A stretch of 64,000 nucleotides of DNA from Planctomycetota bacterium (lineage in GTDB: Bacteria > Planctomycetota > UBA8742 > UBA2392). The stretch is taken from contig QEVF01000001.1 in NCBI GenBank assembly GCA_003576915.1, forward strand, positions 1 through 64,000. Reading direction: 5' to 3'. This document shows positions 51,947 through 61,254 of this stretch, piece by piece. The translations under genes were made by a program, and so were the position numbers. Positions within the stretch are counted from its first letter, which is position 1; each line of letters starts with the position of its first letter. The notes under the pieces are model-generated. The model was not told the DNA's origin. It did no database searches and saw only the letters and a list, made by a program, of their open reading frames with translations.

Positions 51947-52842
51947 CTCCATTGGGGGTCCGATGGGTAGAGTTTCTCCTGCTCTTCCCAGCGCTCCAGC
52001 GTGTCCTGGCCGCGCCTGCGACGCTTGAGCCACAGGATCAAGGCCAGCAGTCCCGCGACTGAAAACAGCATCCACCACCAGTTGGCCCCCAGAAACAGGA
52101 TCAGGGCGTTTTGACGCTTGCGGGCCAACTCGCCCAGCGCGGCCTGCTCAAACGCGGAGAGTTCCTCGCCGCAGGCCTCGCGAAACGCGGCCGAAAACCC
52201 GACGCCGGGTGGCCTCAGGCGCTGAAGCAGGTCGCGCAGTTTGTCCTCGCCGTGGCGGCTGACGATGAATTCGACCACGTTGCGGGCCTGTTTGTAGGCA
52301 GCGCCGGCATCACGGGGGTCTCTCAAGCCCAGGCTGAGATCCTCGAAGCTGGCAAATTCGGGCGGTAACTGGGCCGCCGCAGCTTCGATCAATGCATCGA
52401 GCGCGACGGACTCCACCCACTGCGCCACCCCCTCCTCAAACCAGAGGGGGCGCTTACTTTGAAGCGACGACTCAAGCACCAGATGGGCTACTTCGTGGCG
52501 AAGCACGCCGCGCTCGGAGAGCCGGCGCTCGTCAATGGCCGCGAGATTGAGGACGATCCTGCGCGAAGCGGGCAGCGCATAGCCCAGCACGTTTTCAGCG
52601 GACATCGAAACGCCGTCGGCCGCGGCAATCTGGCCAAAGCGCCCGGCGTCGCCGCAGAGTGTGAGTTCAAGCCGGCCCTCGTCCTGCAGGCCGGTTCTGG
52701 CGGTAACGTGGGCGAAAGCTTCATCCACGGCGTTTTCGATGCGCAGCTTGCGGGAGTGGCTGACGTCCATGGCCACGACGCTCACTTCACGCGCGCAAAG
52801 GGGGGCCGCCAGCAGCAGGAAGATGAGCAACCAGCGCGTCAT
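51892..52842 (-). CDS. Membrane-anchored gluzincin-type peptidase (peptidase MA-like)
   Basis: A 316-residue protein with a signal peptide (MTRWLLIFLLLAAPLCA) and one C-terminal membrane helix (WWWMLFSVAGLLALILWL) followed by a basic stretch and an acidic tail. The catalytic site is LRHEVAHLVLES (His116, Glu117, His120), and the third zinc ligand is probably Glu137 in LWFEEGVAQW. This is the gluzincin/MA arrangement, so it should cleave peptides outside the cytoplasm. Its last 55 bp overlap the end of the convergent surface-protein gene. It starts 10 bp after the upstream gene; the two are one operon. The substrate is unknown. Confidence 0.85.
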   Translation of the reverse strand: MTRWLLIFLLLAAPLCAREVSVVAMDVSHSRKLRIENAVDEAFAHVTARTGLQDEGRLELTLCGDAGRFGQIAAADGVSMSAENVLGYALPASRRIVLNLAAIDERRLSERGVLRHEVAHLVLESSLQSKRPLWFEEGVAQWVESVALDALIEAAAAQLPPEFASFEDLSLGLRDPRDAGAAYKQARNVVEFIVSRHGEDKLRDLLQRLRPPGVGFSAAFREACGEELSAFEQAALGELARKRQNALILFLGANWWWMLFSVAGLLALILWLKRRRRGQDTLERWEEQEKLYPSDPQWSYADDADSEDDDPAGRRR

Positions 52843-52852
52843 GGGGCGGCGC

Positions 52853-55042
52853 CTACTTCTCTCCGATGGCGCAGAGCGCGCACCAGAGGCAGGACTGGCG
52901 CACAACCTGGGAATCTTCCGGCGTCCCCAGGGACTGTGCGGATAGGGCGTCGGGCTGAAGCAGTGCGATGACCAGCACTTCTCCGCTGATGGGCATGAGA
53001 CCGGCTTCGAGCAGGGCGGACTTCTCGATATCCTCAAGGGCGGCACCGTCAAGGTAGGGATCCTGGCGACGCAGCAGCGTTATCATCGAGCGATAATCCA
53101 GGGACTGGCGCCCCAGATCGCCCGCCAGACGCTCCTTGAGCACGCCGACCACTTCCGAAAACTGAGTGGTGGAGGCCGTGAGGCTGACGGAAGCCCCGCC
53201 CTGAAGTTCCTTCACGTAGTGCCACTGAGCCGGGGTGCCGGGGTCGCGCCCGACAAGCACAAGGCAAGAGCGCAAGTCAAGATCGCTCGGGTTTTCGAGC
53301 GTCAGGGCCCCCTCCGTGCCCGTGACGTTGAGCTTGAGTGACTCGCGTTTGACCGGTTCAGCGCCGACAAAGAACAGGTTCTGCCACTGCGACAGCCCGC
53401 TGAGCGAGGTGGTGACCTCGCTGCCCGCCGTGCGCGCCGTAACGGTGAGGAGGTCATTGGGCATGCCGCGCGAGGCACGTTCCGAAAGCTGCGCCGGCAC
53501 CAGGGAAGCGGACAACCCCTGCCGGAAGGAATAGTCTCCCCCGCCGGGCAGGTAGGCACAGCCAAGCGTGTAGACTCCGGCGCGGCCCGTAATGCTGTCG
53601 CTGACGATCACCCGAATGGCCTGTACGCGATCGCCTGCGCGCTTGAACCAGTTGCCGATTCCAAACACGCCCACCACCGAGAGGATGCCGAGCACCAGCA
53701 GCCCTGCGGGATAAAGTTCCGGCCGCCTGATCTTGCGGGCCAGAAAGAACACGCCGATGCCCGCCGTGAAGACGTAGACGAAGGCCACGATGATCATGGT
53801 GGCGTTGCCCGGAATGCGGTGGCCCGCAATGTCCACGGCCTCCCGCCCGTTCTGCGACGCCAGGATGTTCAACGGAGTACGGCCCATGCCGCGATCGGCC
53901 GCTTCGCGCAGGGCCTCAAACAGCAGGTTGGCGCCGGCCAGTGTCGGCCGGTCGTCCCCGGCCGCCACGGTGAAGGGCGGGCGGGAAATGTCGGTATGAA
54001 TGAAGACGACTTTGCCCGCGCCGACGCGGGCCACCGAGATCAGTCCCTTGGCGCGGGTCAGCGCGCGGGCTCGCCCGGCGGATGTCCAGACGTCAAAGAC
54101 GGTTTCCAGGTCGGGGCGCTCCAGCTTGCTCTTGGCCGGGGCGGCTCCCGGTTGGGTTTCTGGCTGGGCCTCGGGCGTAACCTCGGCCGGCTTGGGCACA
54201 CCGGGGCCCATGCGCCCCGGCCGCCCGCGCCGGGGAAAGTAGCCAGGGTAGCTGCCATGGTCGAGGCGACCCGCAGCGGTGGTGCCGGCCGGGGCCTCAA
54301 GCAGTTCGCCCAGCAGAAAGCCGTAATCGCCAAGGCGAACCTGCCCGGCCCTGCTGGTGGCGGCAATGCCCAGCAGCTCCGAGGCCGGCAGGCCCGGATT
54401 GAAGCTGGCTGCCGTACGGGGCGAAAGAATCAACGTGCCGCCCGCCGCTACGTACTCCAGCAGGGCCTCGTTCTGCTGGCGCGTCAACTGCTCGCTGTTC
54501 ACGATCAACGCGTCAAATGCAGCCAGTGACTTCCAGTCACTGACCCAGTCAACCAGCGGCGCCTCCAGCAGGGCATAATTCATGCTGAAGGCGTTGACGG
54601 TCTCCAGCCGCGCGGCACTGACAAAACCCGCCACGACCACGTCAGAGCTCCTGGAGCTGGCATTGAACTGTCCCTCGGCCACAGGCTCGAAACGGCCGTC
54701 TCCCACGGCGTGTTCAAGCAGGACGCGGCCGTTGGCTCCCAGCTCCGTCAACGGCAGGGTCAGGGGCACAATGGCCTCGGCGCGGCCTGCTTCCATGCTG
54801 AACTGGGTGGAATAGGTCGAAACGTCGCCGCCCGTGGCACTGCCCAGGCCCTCAACCTCGATCACGATACGGCCCGTGAAAGGCTGCAGCTCCGTGCGCA
54901 TGACAGTCACCCGCACCGGCACGTAGGGCGAGCGTGTCAGGCGGCCCACTCCGCAGGCCGCGAATACTTCGTAGTCTTCGCTCGAGGCACATAGCGGAGC
55001 ACACAGCAGCAGAAGCAGAACAGGAAGGGTGGTTCTCGGCAT
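52853..55042 (-). CDS. Large membrane protein with GATase-like segment, function unknown
   Basis: A 729-residue protein with a signal peptide (MPRTTLPVLLLLLCAPLCA). The long external N-terminal part ends in two helices (about 425-475: MIIVAFVYVFTAGIGVFFLA, then PAGLLVLGILSVVGVFGIG), and a C-terminal domain of about 250 residues follows. Residues of about 175-215 (FDALIVNSEQLTRQQNEALL, then EYVAAGGTLILSP) resemble a glutamine-amidotransferase-like fold without catalytic Cys, as in many planctomycete membrane proteins. The middle is Pro-rich. A perfect TATAAT ends 9 nt before the start. It precedes the peptidase in the same operon and may present its substrate. Confidence 0.75.
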   Translation of the reverse strand: MPRTTLPVLLLLLCAPLCASSEDYEVFAACGVGRLTRSPYVPVRVTVMRTELQPFTGRIVIEVEGLGSATGGDVSTYSTQFSMEAGRAEAIVPLTLPLTELGANGRVLLEHAVGDGRFEPVAEGQFNASSRSSDVVVAGFVSAARLETVNAFSMNYALLEAPLVDWVSDWKSLAAFDALIVNSEQLTRQQNEALLEYVAAGGTLILSPRTAASFNPGLPASELLGIAATSRAGQVRLGDYGFLLGELLEAPAGTTAAGRLDHGSYPGYFPRRGRPGRMGPGVPKPAEVTPEAQPETQPGAAPAKSKLERPDLETVFDVWTSAGRARALTRAKGLISVARVGAGKVVFIHTDISRPPFTVAAGDDRPTLAGANLLFEALREAADRGMGRTPLNILASQNGREAVDIAGHRIPGNATMIIVAFVYVFTAGIGVFFLARKIRRPELYPAGLLVLGILSVVGVFGIGNWFKRAGDRVQAIRVIVSDSITGRAGVYTLGCAYLPGGGDYSFRQGLSASLVPAQLSERASRGMPNDLLTVTARTAGSEVTTSLSGLSQWQNLFFVGAEPVKRESLKLNVTGTEGALTLENPSDLDLRSCLVLVGRDPGTPAQWHYVKELQGGASVSLTASTTQFSEVVGVLKERLAGDLGRQSLDYRSMITLLRRQDPYLDGAALEDIEKSALLEAGLMPISGEVLVIALLQPDALSAQSLGTPEDSQVVRQSCLWCALCAIGEK

Positions 55043-55051
55043 AGGGAGGCG

Positions 55052-55057
55052 ATTATA
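55052..55057 (-). promoter_or_regulatory. Perfect -10 hexamer TATAAT, 9 nt before a start codon
   Basis: On the minus strand TATAAT ends 9 nt before ATG 55042, leaving at most a 2-3 nt leader. No Shine-Dalgarno sequence or good -35 is present. Confidence 0.45.
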
Positions 55058-55115
55058 GGGGTAGTTGAAGCCAAAGCGCAGCGAAGAAACTGCCGAAATA
55101 GAACGGGGGGGACTC

Positions 55116-56075
55116 ATGCTGGCCTATGCCGACGCCCATGCCGACACCTTCTATGAAGCCGCCCTGAAGGGCCATGATCCGGCGCGCGACGACAGTCCGC
55201 TGCACATCAACCTGTCGCGCATGCAGGCCGCAGGACAGACGCTGCAGGTCTGCTCCATCTTCACGCCCGCGCGTTATTCCAAAGCCGAGGCCACGGCTTT
55301 CGCCCACGGCATCATCGACTGTCTCGACCGCCACGTGGCCGCCCATCCCGGCACCCTGGGCAAAGCCCTGCGGGCCGCCGACATCGCCGCCAAAGGCCCC
55401 CGCATCGCCCTCATTCCCTGGCTGGAGGGAGCCAGCCCCCTGGCCGGACGCCTGGAACTTCTGGACGAGTTCTTTGCCCGCGGCGTGCGGGGCATTGGCC
55501 TGACGCACAACCACCGCAATGAGGTGGCCGACGGCTGCGGCTGCAAGGAGCCGCGCCTGGGCTTGAGCGAGTTTGGCCACCGACTCGTCGAGAAGATGGA
55601 GGCCCTGGGCGTGGCCGTGGACTGCGCGCACCTGCCCCAACCGGCCTTCTCACAGGTGATGGCCCTGGTCAAGCGCCCGCCCTGCATCTCACACACAGGT
55701 TGCCGCGCGCTGGTCCATATCACGCGCAATGCCGACGATGCCATGCTCAGGGCCATAGCAGATCGCGGAGGATTTGTCGGCATTGACTTCTACCCCGGCC
55801 ACCTGATCGAGAACGCCTTTGCACCGGGGACGCGCGCGGCGAGCGCCGACGACGTCGCAGCGCACGTGACCCACGCGCTGAATCTGTGCGGTGAAGAGCA
55901 TGTGGGCTTTGGCAGCGACTTTGACGGCTTTGAGGATACCTGCACCGATCTCAGGCATCTGGGCGACCTGCGCAACCTGGAGGCCGCCCTGCGGGCGAGG
56001 GGCCTGCGGGACCACACGCTGGAGCGCGTTTTCTCGCGCAACCTGCTGGCCTATCTGGGCCGCGTGCTGCTCTGA
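55116..56075 (+). CDS. Membrane dipeptidase family (M19, renal dipeptidase-like)
   Basis: A 319-residue metallohydrolase. Motifs of the family: ADAHADTF (His-x-Asp metal ligands, about 5-12), IPWLEGASPL (bridging Glu), GIGLTHNHRN, CISHTGCRALV and HVGFGSDFDGF. It should hydrolyse dipeptides, perhaps including D-amino-acid dipeptides from wall turnover. No signal peptide is seen, so it is probably cytoplasmic. The ATG at 55116 follows a G-rich stretch that may serve as the ribosome site. It is divergent from the membrane-protein operon. Confidence 0.9.
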   Translation: MLAYADAHADTFYEAALKGHDPARDDSPLHINLSRMQAAGQTLQVCSIFTPARYSKAEATAFAHGIIDCLDRHVAAHPGTLGKALRAADIAAKGPRIALIPWLEGASPLAGRLELLDEFFARGVRGIGLTHNHRNEVADGCGCKEPRLGLSEFGHRLVEKMEALGVAVDCAHLPQPAFSQVMALVKRPPCISHTGCRALVHITRNADDAMLRAIADRGGFVGIDFYPGHLIENAFAPGTRAASADDVAAHVTHALNLCGEEHVGFGSDFDGFEDTCTDLRHLGDLRNLEAALRARGLRDHTLERVFSRNLLAYLGRVLL

Positions 56076-56121
56076 TGCCGCCGGCGCGCGACGGGGTGCT
56101 GCGCCGGGGAGGCGCGGGGGT

Positions 56122-56127
56122 TACAAT
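56122..56127 (+). promoter_or_regulatory. -10 hexamer TACAAT, 6 nt before a start codon
   Basis: TACAAT ends 6 nt before ATG 56134 and no ribosome-binding site is present, consistent with a leaderless mRNA. Confidence 0.4.
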
Positions 56128-56133
56128 CACCCC

Positions 56134-57165
56134 ATGCAACAGCACACTCCCGAGCACAAGGCGTTTCTGCGCCAGCGTGTTCCGGCGGCCTACGCGCTGG
56201 TCAAGCCCGCCGTGGACAGCCTGGCAGCCTGGCTGGCCGACCCGGCCCACCAAGCCGAGGCTCGCAACAGCGCGGAATCGCGCAAGCGGCTCATCGGCCT
56301 GGACGACCCCGAGCACAGCACCCCGCAAGAACAACTGCAGGAGACGGCCCGCCGCTGCTGCGACGCCCTGATGCTGGACCGTGACAACGCCGCGGCGCAC
56401 TTCATGCTCGCGCGGGCCATCACCGAGCTGGCGCGCTATGACGAAGACGTCTACCACCCGGCGGCGCTGCGCGAGGCCATCCCATTTGCCGAGCGAGCCA
56501 GGGAACTTGCGCCCAAGGTCGGAAAGGCCTGGCGGGCCATCATTGAAATCCAGATACGCCTGGGCCGCTTCGAAATGGCCACAGACCTCCTGCGGGAACT
56601 GCAGCGCCTCGCGATTGCGCCGGGCACCCATGCCACGCTCATGGCACTCCTGTGCGAACGCCAGAATCTGCTGGAGGATGCCTGCGGATGGTACGAAAAG
56701 GCCGTGAGCTTCGCGGCCCACAACGCCCGCCGCGCGGAGCTTTATACCCTGCAAGCCCTGGACTTCGCCCTGCTGGGCCGCAAATCGGACGCCGACAGGG
56801 CCTTTATGCTCGCGCTGCTTGAGGGCGGACCCCAGGCCTGGATTGCCCACAACTGGTCCGTGCTCAAGAACGACATGGGCAACTCATGGGCCGCCGTCGA
56901 GCTCAACCGGCGCGCCCTGATGTGGGACCCGGCCCTGGAACCCGCCCAGGAATTCCGCGACTATCTTCAAAACGCCTTCAAGGACCTCAAGCGGGCCTGG
57001 CCCGCCGCCCAGGTTCTTCAGGAAGAGCAACTGCGCGGCATTGCCCTGCCCGGCTGCGACAACGAAGTCATCGCCCGCCTCAACCTTCAGCCCTGGTCTC
57101 CGCCCCGGCGCGGCGAACGGGCGCGTGCCACGCGCACCTTCCGAACGGGCCTCGAAGAAACCTGA
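56134..57165 (+). CDS. TPR-like helical protein, function unknown
   Basis: A 343-residue soluble protein, almost wholly alpha-helical. TPR-like pairs are seen at AAAHFMLARAITELARYDED, ATDLLRELQRLAIAPG and DACGWYEKAVSFAA. Its C terminus is basic (PPRRGERARATRTFRTG). No catalytic motif. ATG 56134 is chosen because TACAAT lies 6 nt upstream; an earlier in-frame start would overlap the dipeptidase gene. It converges on the toroid gene with 3 bp between stops. Possibly an adaptor protein. Confidence 0.75.
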   Translation: MQQHTPEHKAFLRQRVPAAYALVKPAVDSLAAWLADPAHQAEARNSAESRKRLIGLDDPEHSTPQEQLQETARRCCDALMLDRDNAAAHFMLARAITELARYDEDVYHPAALREAIPFAERARELAPKVGKAWRAIIEIQIRLGRFEMATDLLRELQRLAIAPGTHATLMALLCERQNLLEDACGWYEKAVSFAAHNARRAELYTLQALDFALLGRKSDADRAFMLALLEGGPQAWIAHNWSVLKNDMGNSWAAVELNRRALMWDPALEPAQEFRDYLQNAFKDLKRAWPAAQVLQEEQLRGIALPGCDNEVIARLNLQPWSPPRRGERARATRTFRTGLEET

Positions 57166-57168
57166 CGC

Positions 57169-59784
57169 CTACTTGCCGGTGATCGGCTTCTTGGGCGGCG
57201 CCTTGGCCGGGTCTTCCTCATCCGTGCGCGGCTTGGATTTGTCGAATTTCCGATGGTCCGTAATGATGGGCATGGCTGCGCGCTTGAGGAAGAGAATGGC
57301 CATGCAGATGTTGGCCGCCTGGGGCGTGACCCCGGCAGCCGCGCCCGCGGCGCGAGGCGCCAAGGCGCGATCGGGCAGATTGTCCGTCTTCCAGCCGCCG
57401 TCCTCCTCCTGAGAGTAACACAGCAAGTCGGCCCCCAGGCGATACCAGTCCAGATCGCCGGGCAGCATGCGCACCTTCAGCAGTTCGCAGCAGCGCTCCG
57501 TCGAATAGAGACCATAGAAGAAGCCGCAGCCGTCCCACAGCGGGGCCCCGCCCGTCGCCACATGAAAGACGCGGCAGGAATCATCGACGTAGTACTCGTG
57601 GCGAAGGTAGAGCAGCAGGCCCGCGATGCGACGGTTGATTTCCTTCTCGAGGTCTTTTTCGAGCGAGCCGCGCAGACGCAACTCGTCCATGCAGATGGCG
57701 AGCGAGCTTCCGCCGGCGGCCGTCATGGCCAGGTCCGGCGGCGTTTTGATGCAGGTGTATCCCCAACCGCCGGCCTCGGGGTTGAGCTCCTTGAACTCCT
57801 CGGGCACGGTCACCTTAGGCGCGGGGCTCCTGTCAGGGCTGCGCGAGTCGGAACGGCGGTGCGTGCCGGGAGGCGGATTGTCGAGATTCACGGGATAGAA
57901 GGTCTTGAGCAGGCGTTGCGTTTCACGCTTGAACACCTCGGTCTTCACTTCGCACCCCAGCATGACGGCCGAGCGATAGCCCAGCATGGCGTACTGGGCG
58001 TTGGAGTTGTCGCCGCCGCCCGCAAAGCCGTCCGTCTTGCCGACCTTCGCGTAGGTCCAGCCCCCATCGCCCCCGGTGTGGGCGCTGTCGAGGTGGCTCA
58101 CCAGCTTCTGAAACAGCGCCATGCGCTCCTTGGGCAGGTTCTGGGCAAGCTTCTTGCGCGCCGCGGCCCGGTCCTTCTCCGTTCGGGCTTCCAGCATGCC
58201 CGAAGCCTTGATTTCGGCTTCGTAATACTTCTGAAAGAACATGAGCATGATGGCAGCGTCATAACTGACGGTCTGAACCGGGAACTGCTGCTTCTCAAGC
58301 CAGGCAAGCCCCTTCCTGATGGGCTCCGAGTCGCGGGCGCTGCCGCCATGAAGCAGCGTCAGGAGTACCAGGGCCTGGTGCCCCGTATAGTGGCCAAAGT
58401 GGCCGGGAAAGACGCCGTCATCGAGCTGGCTCTGTACGAGAAATGCACAGCCGTCCGCAATGGCGTCAATGACGCGCTGTCGGAAGTCGTCACTCACGAC
58501 GCGCATCTGTGAGGCTTCGATCAGCGCCAGGGCCAGCATGACTTCTCCCAGGCGCGCCAGGTCAGCCTCTGCAAGGGGCGTCCGGGCGGCGAAAAACCCG
58601 CCGCACAGATACAGGCCCATGAGCGAGGTCTCGAGAATCGCCGGCATGTCGCCGGGCGCGGAATCTGCCGGTCCGGAGAGTCCCAACGCAGCCGCGCGCT
58701 CGCCGCGCGGCGCAAAGCTGCCGTTGCGGCGCTGTCCCGCCACAAGGTTGGCCTGTGTGTTGCTGTGCCAGTTCTCGACGTTGGGCGTGTCGGCCGGAAC
58801 CAGATCCCGCGGCAGGCCCGCCATGATGAGCCCATAGCACGCGTCGTAACCGAGGGCCCCGTAATACGGCATGTACTTCTTCAGCAGTGCGGGCCCCTGC
58901 TCCAGGGCCTTTTGGGCCGAGGCCCGGCGCCCCTTGCTCAGAAGCTTGTCAGGCGCCTGGGCCGCCAGCGCTATGGCCCCCAACGCGAAGAGATTGGAGG
59001 TCGCATCCTGATACGGCAACTCCAGGGGGCCGCCGCTGTGCCAGCCGCGCTCGCCCTGGGCGGCGCGCAATAAGAGATCCAGGTCGGAACTCCAGGTCTT
59101 CTCGGCGCCGTTGATGTCGAGGTCGAAGGCAGCCCGCGCAATGACTGCACGCCAGTAGTGATTCACGAACCACGCCGCGGGAATCATCTGGTTGCCCTTG
59201 GGCGCCTGGGTGTGCTGGGCCTGCTCGTCGGCCAGACGCAGAACATCGCGCCCCCGGGCCTTGAGCTTCTCGCGGGACTTGATCCCCTCCAGGCGCACCA
59301 GAAGGCGCAGCGCCACCATTTCGATGGCGCAAGGCCCCAACCCTTCCGCGGCCGGGGGCAGGGGTGACTGCAACAGGCGGTCTGCGGCCTGTTGAACGGG
59401 CGGCATCAGGGGAAGGCCGCTCTGCAGAACCACCACGAGGCGCAGGCGCTCGGACTGACTCAGGGGCTGGCTGCGTTCTTCCTCAAAGGGGGGCATGGAA
59501 GGCCCCTGATGGCGCCGGCCCTTCATGACCTCGGCCTGGAGCTCAGGGCGGATCAGCCAACGCAAAGCATTGCACAGCGCAAGGGTGCCCCGGGGCAGGG
59601 AATCCACCAGTGCCCGGGCCTGCTTGAGTTCTTCGGGGTCAATGGTGGAGGGTTTTGCAGGCGAATCGCCGCCTGCGCCGGGCTTCGGATCTTCCTTGGC
59701 CTTCTGCGCTTGCTTGGGCGGGTCCAGGGCAATGAGTACGAGCAGGCACAGAGCCAAAGCCGCAATGAGGCTGGTCTTGGTCAT
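57169..59784 (-). CDS. Exported alpha/alpha-toroid (prenyltransferase/squalene-oxidase-repeat-like) protein
   Basis: An 871-residue protein. An N-terminal signal or anchor helix (SLIAALALCLLVLIAL) is followed by a Lys/Pro-rich linker and repeated helix-turn-helix units typical of the terpenoid-cyclase toroid: DGVFPGHFGHYTGHQALVLL, DGGWTYAKVG, GGWGYTCIKTP and DGGWKTDNLP are its QW-like turns. Secreted toroids of this sort are common in planctomycetes and are not cyclases; the DxDD or DCTAE acid motifs of cyclases are not visible. Probably a binding or structural protein. The tail is Lys/Pro-rich. Confidence 0.8.
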   Translation of the reverse strand: MTKTSLIAALALCLLVLIALDPPKQAQKAKEDPKPGAGGDSPAKPSTIDPEELKQARALVDSLPRGTLALCNALRWLIRPELQAEVMKGRRHQGPSMPPFEEERSQPLSQSERLRLVVVLQSGLPLMPPVQQAADRLLQSPLPPAAEGLGPCAIEMVALRLLVRLEGIKSREKLKARGRDVLRLADEQAQHTQAPKGNQMIPAAWFVNHYWRAVIARAAFDLDINGAEKTWSSDLDLLLRAAQGERGWHSGGPLELPYQDATSNLFALGAIALAAQAPDKLLSKGRRASAQKALEQGPALLKKYMPYYGALGYDACYGLIMAGLPRDLVPADTPNVENWHSNTQANLVAGQRRNGSFAPRGERAAALGLSGPADSAPGDMPAILETSLMGLYLCGGFFAARTPLAEADLARLGEVMLALALIEASQMRVVSDDFRQRVIDAIADGCAFLVQSQLDDGVFPGHFGHYTGHQALVLLTLLHGGSARDSEPIRKGLAWLEKQQFPVQTVSYDAAIMLMFFQKYYEAEIKASGMLEARTEKDRAAARKKLAQNLPKERMALFQKLVSHLDSAHTGGDGGWTYAKVGKTDGFAGGGDNSNAQYAMLGYRSAVMLGCEVKTEVFKRETQRLLKTFYPVNLDNPPPGTHRRSDSRSPDRSPAPKVTVPEEFKELNPEAGGWGYTCIKTPPDLAMTAAGGSSLAICMDELRLRGSLEKDLEKEINRRIAGLLLYLRHEYYVDDSCRVFHVATGGAPLWDGCGFFYGLYSTERCCELLKVRMLPGDLDWYRLGADLLCYSQEEDGGWKTDNLPDRALAPRAAGAAAGVTPQAANICMAILFLKRAAMPIITDHRKFDKSKPRTDEEDPAKAPPKKPITGK

Positions 59785-59918
59785 GGAGGGATCCGGGGCA
59801 CCCGCGGGGTTGGCTCAGATTCTAGCGGCGCCGGCCGCAACCGCTACACAAGCCGGCCATATTGTGTTGTAATTGCCAATCCGGGCTTACGCGGCAGCGC
59901 ATAGAAAGCGAGACAACC

Positions 59919-61007
59919 ATGGCCGGTACCCTCGATCAGGTCATGCCCTCCCCGATTCGCATTGAGGAGGACGAGCAGGAAAACATCGCGCGCATCAAGG
60001 AACTCAAGGCGCGCTATGGCGAGCGCGTGATCGTGCTCGCACACCACTATCAGCGCCTGGGGGTGCACGCCTGCGGCGATGTCACGGGAGACAGCTACGC
60101 CCTGTGCAAGGCCGCCGCCAACACCGGCAAGGCACGCGACATTATCTTCTGCGGCGTCCGCTTCATGGTCACCAGCGCCGCCACGCTGTGCCGCGACGAC
60201 CAGCAGGTGTTTCACCCGGACCGCAATGCCGGCTGCCCCATGGCGGATATGGCCAATCTGCCGCAGGTACTTCGCTCCTGGCTTGAGCTCGGCGAGTTTG
60301 TGGACACGCGGCAGGTCATTCCGGTCGTGTACATGAACAGCGACCTTGACCTGAAATCGTTCTGCGGCGAACGCAACGGCATCGTCTGCACCAGCAGCAA
60401 CGCCCGCAAGGTCTTTGACTGGAGCTTCGCGCGCGGCAAGAAGATCTTCTTCTTTCCTGACGAGCACCTGGGCCGCAATACGGCCAACGCCTACGGAATT
60501 CCGCGCGACGAAATCATCCTGTGGGACCCCGCGCAGGTGAACGGCGGGCACTCAGCCCAAGCCATCGAGAAGGCGCGCGTCATACTGTGGAAGGGCTATT
60601 GCCACGTCCACACGCGCTACACGGTGGACATGGTCCACGAAGTACGCGCCAGGCACCCTGGCATCAAGATTGTGGTGCATCCCGAGTGCACCGAAGATGT
60701 CGTCAAGATCGCTGACGCCGTGGGCAGCACCAACTTCATTCAGGAATACGTCCGCAAGATGAAGCCGGGCGACAAAGTCGCCATCGGCACCGAAGTGAAC
60801 ATGATTCACCGCATGAGCGTCCAGAACCCTGACAAGCTGGTGATTCCCATCGTGCGCTCGCTTTGCCCCAACATGTTCAAGATCAGCACGCGCGACTTGC
60901 GCGATTGCCTCGAGCAACTGGACACCTGGGAGCCGGTCAAGGTGGACCCGCGCGAAAAGCACTTCGCGAAGCTGGCCCTGGACAACATGCTGGCTTGCGC
61001 CGGATAG
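59919..61007 (+). CDS. nadA: Quinolinate synthase
   Basis: A 362-residue 4Fe-4S dehydratase condensing iminoaspartate (from NadB) with dihydroxyacetone phosphate to quinolinate. Motifs: VLAHHYQR near the start, AGCPMADMA, VYMNSDLDLKSFCG, CTSSNARKV, PDEHLGRN and VHPECTEDVV. RSLCPNMFKIS near the end has the third cluster cysteine. ATG 59919 starts the conserved part. nadB is 26 kb away on the other strand, so the pair is not an operon. nadC is not in the window. Confidence 0.96.
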   Translation: MAGTLDQVMPSPIRIEEDEQENIARIKELKARYGERVIVLAHHYQRLGVHACGDVTGDSYALCKAAANTGKARDIIFCGVRFMVTSAATLCRDDQQVFHPDRNAGCPMADMANLPQVLRSWLELGEFVDTRQVIPVVYMNSDLDLKSFCGERNGIVCTSSNARKVFDWSFARGKKIFFFPDEHLGRNTANAYGIPRDEIILWDPAQVNGGHSAQAIEKARVILWKGYCHVHTRYTVDMVHEVRARHPGIKIVVHPECTEDVVKIADAVGSTNFIQEYVRKMKPGDKVAIGTEVNMIHRMSVQNPDKLVIPIVRSLCPNMFKISTRDLRDCLEQLDTWEPVKVDPREKHFAKLALDNMLACAG

Positions 61008-61019
61008 CAGGGAGCCCGC

Positions 61020-61244
61020 GTGGCCTACCTGAATCTTACGCCCGTTGAACTGACGGTGGTCATCGTACTGGGGCTTGGCCTCTTCGTGACGCCTGTGATA
61101 CTGATCCTGCTGGCGGTGTACGCGTTCAACAACTACCAGACGCAGCGCCGCTCCGACGTGGTGGATCAGGCCCTGACCCGCGATGATGACATCGCGCCCC
61201 TGCCGCCGTCAGACGACCCCGCGGGCCCGCCCAAGCGAACCTGA
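61020..61244 (+). CDS. Small membrane protein, hypothetical
   Basis: A 74-residue protein with one or two hydrophobic helices (about 10-38: VELTVVIVLGLGLFVTPVIL, then ILLAVYAF) followed by a polar tail with acidic and proline residues. The start is GTG 61020 with GGGAG before it, 12 bp after nadA, so co-transcription is likely. It converges on the radical SAM gene with 10 bp between stops. No family is recognised. Small size lowers confidence, but the ribosome site and hydrophobic pattern support it. Confidence 0.6.
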   Translation: MAYLNLTPVELTVVIVLGLGLFVTPVILILLAVYAFNNYQTQRRSDVVDQALTRDDDIAPLPPSDDPAGPPKRT

Positions 61245-61254
61245 ACACTCGGCT

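Noticed and set aside
59785..59918. NAD-responsive riboswitch before nadA
   Set aside because: I see no pair of conserved hairpins or known consensus; the leader is short and only ordinary promoter-like elements are present.
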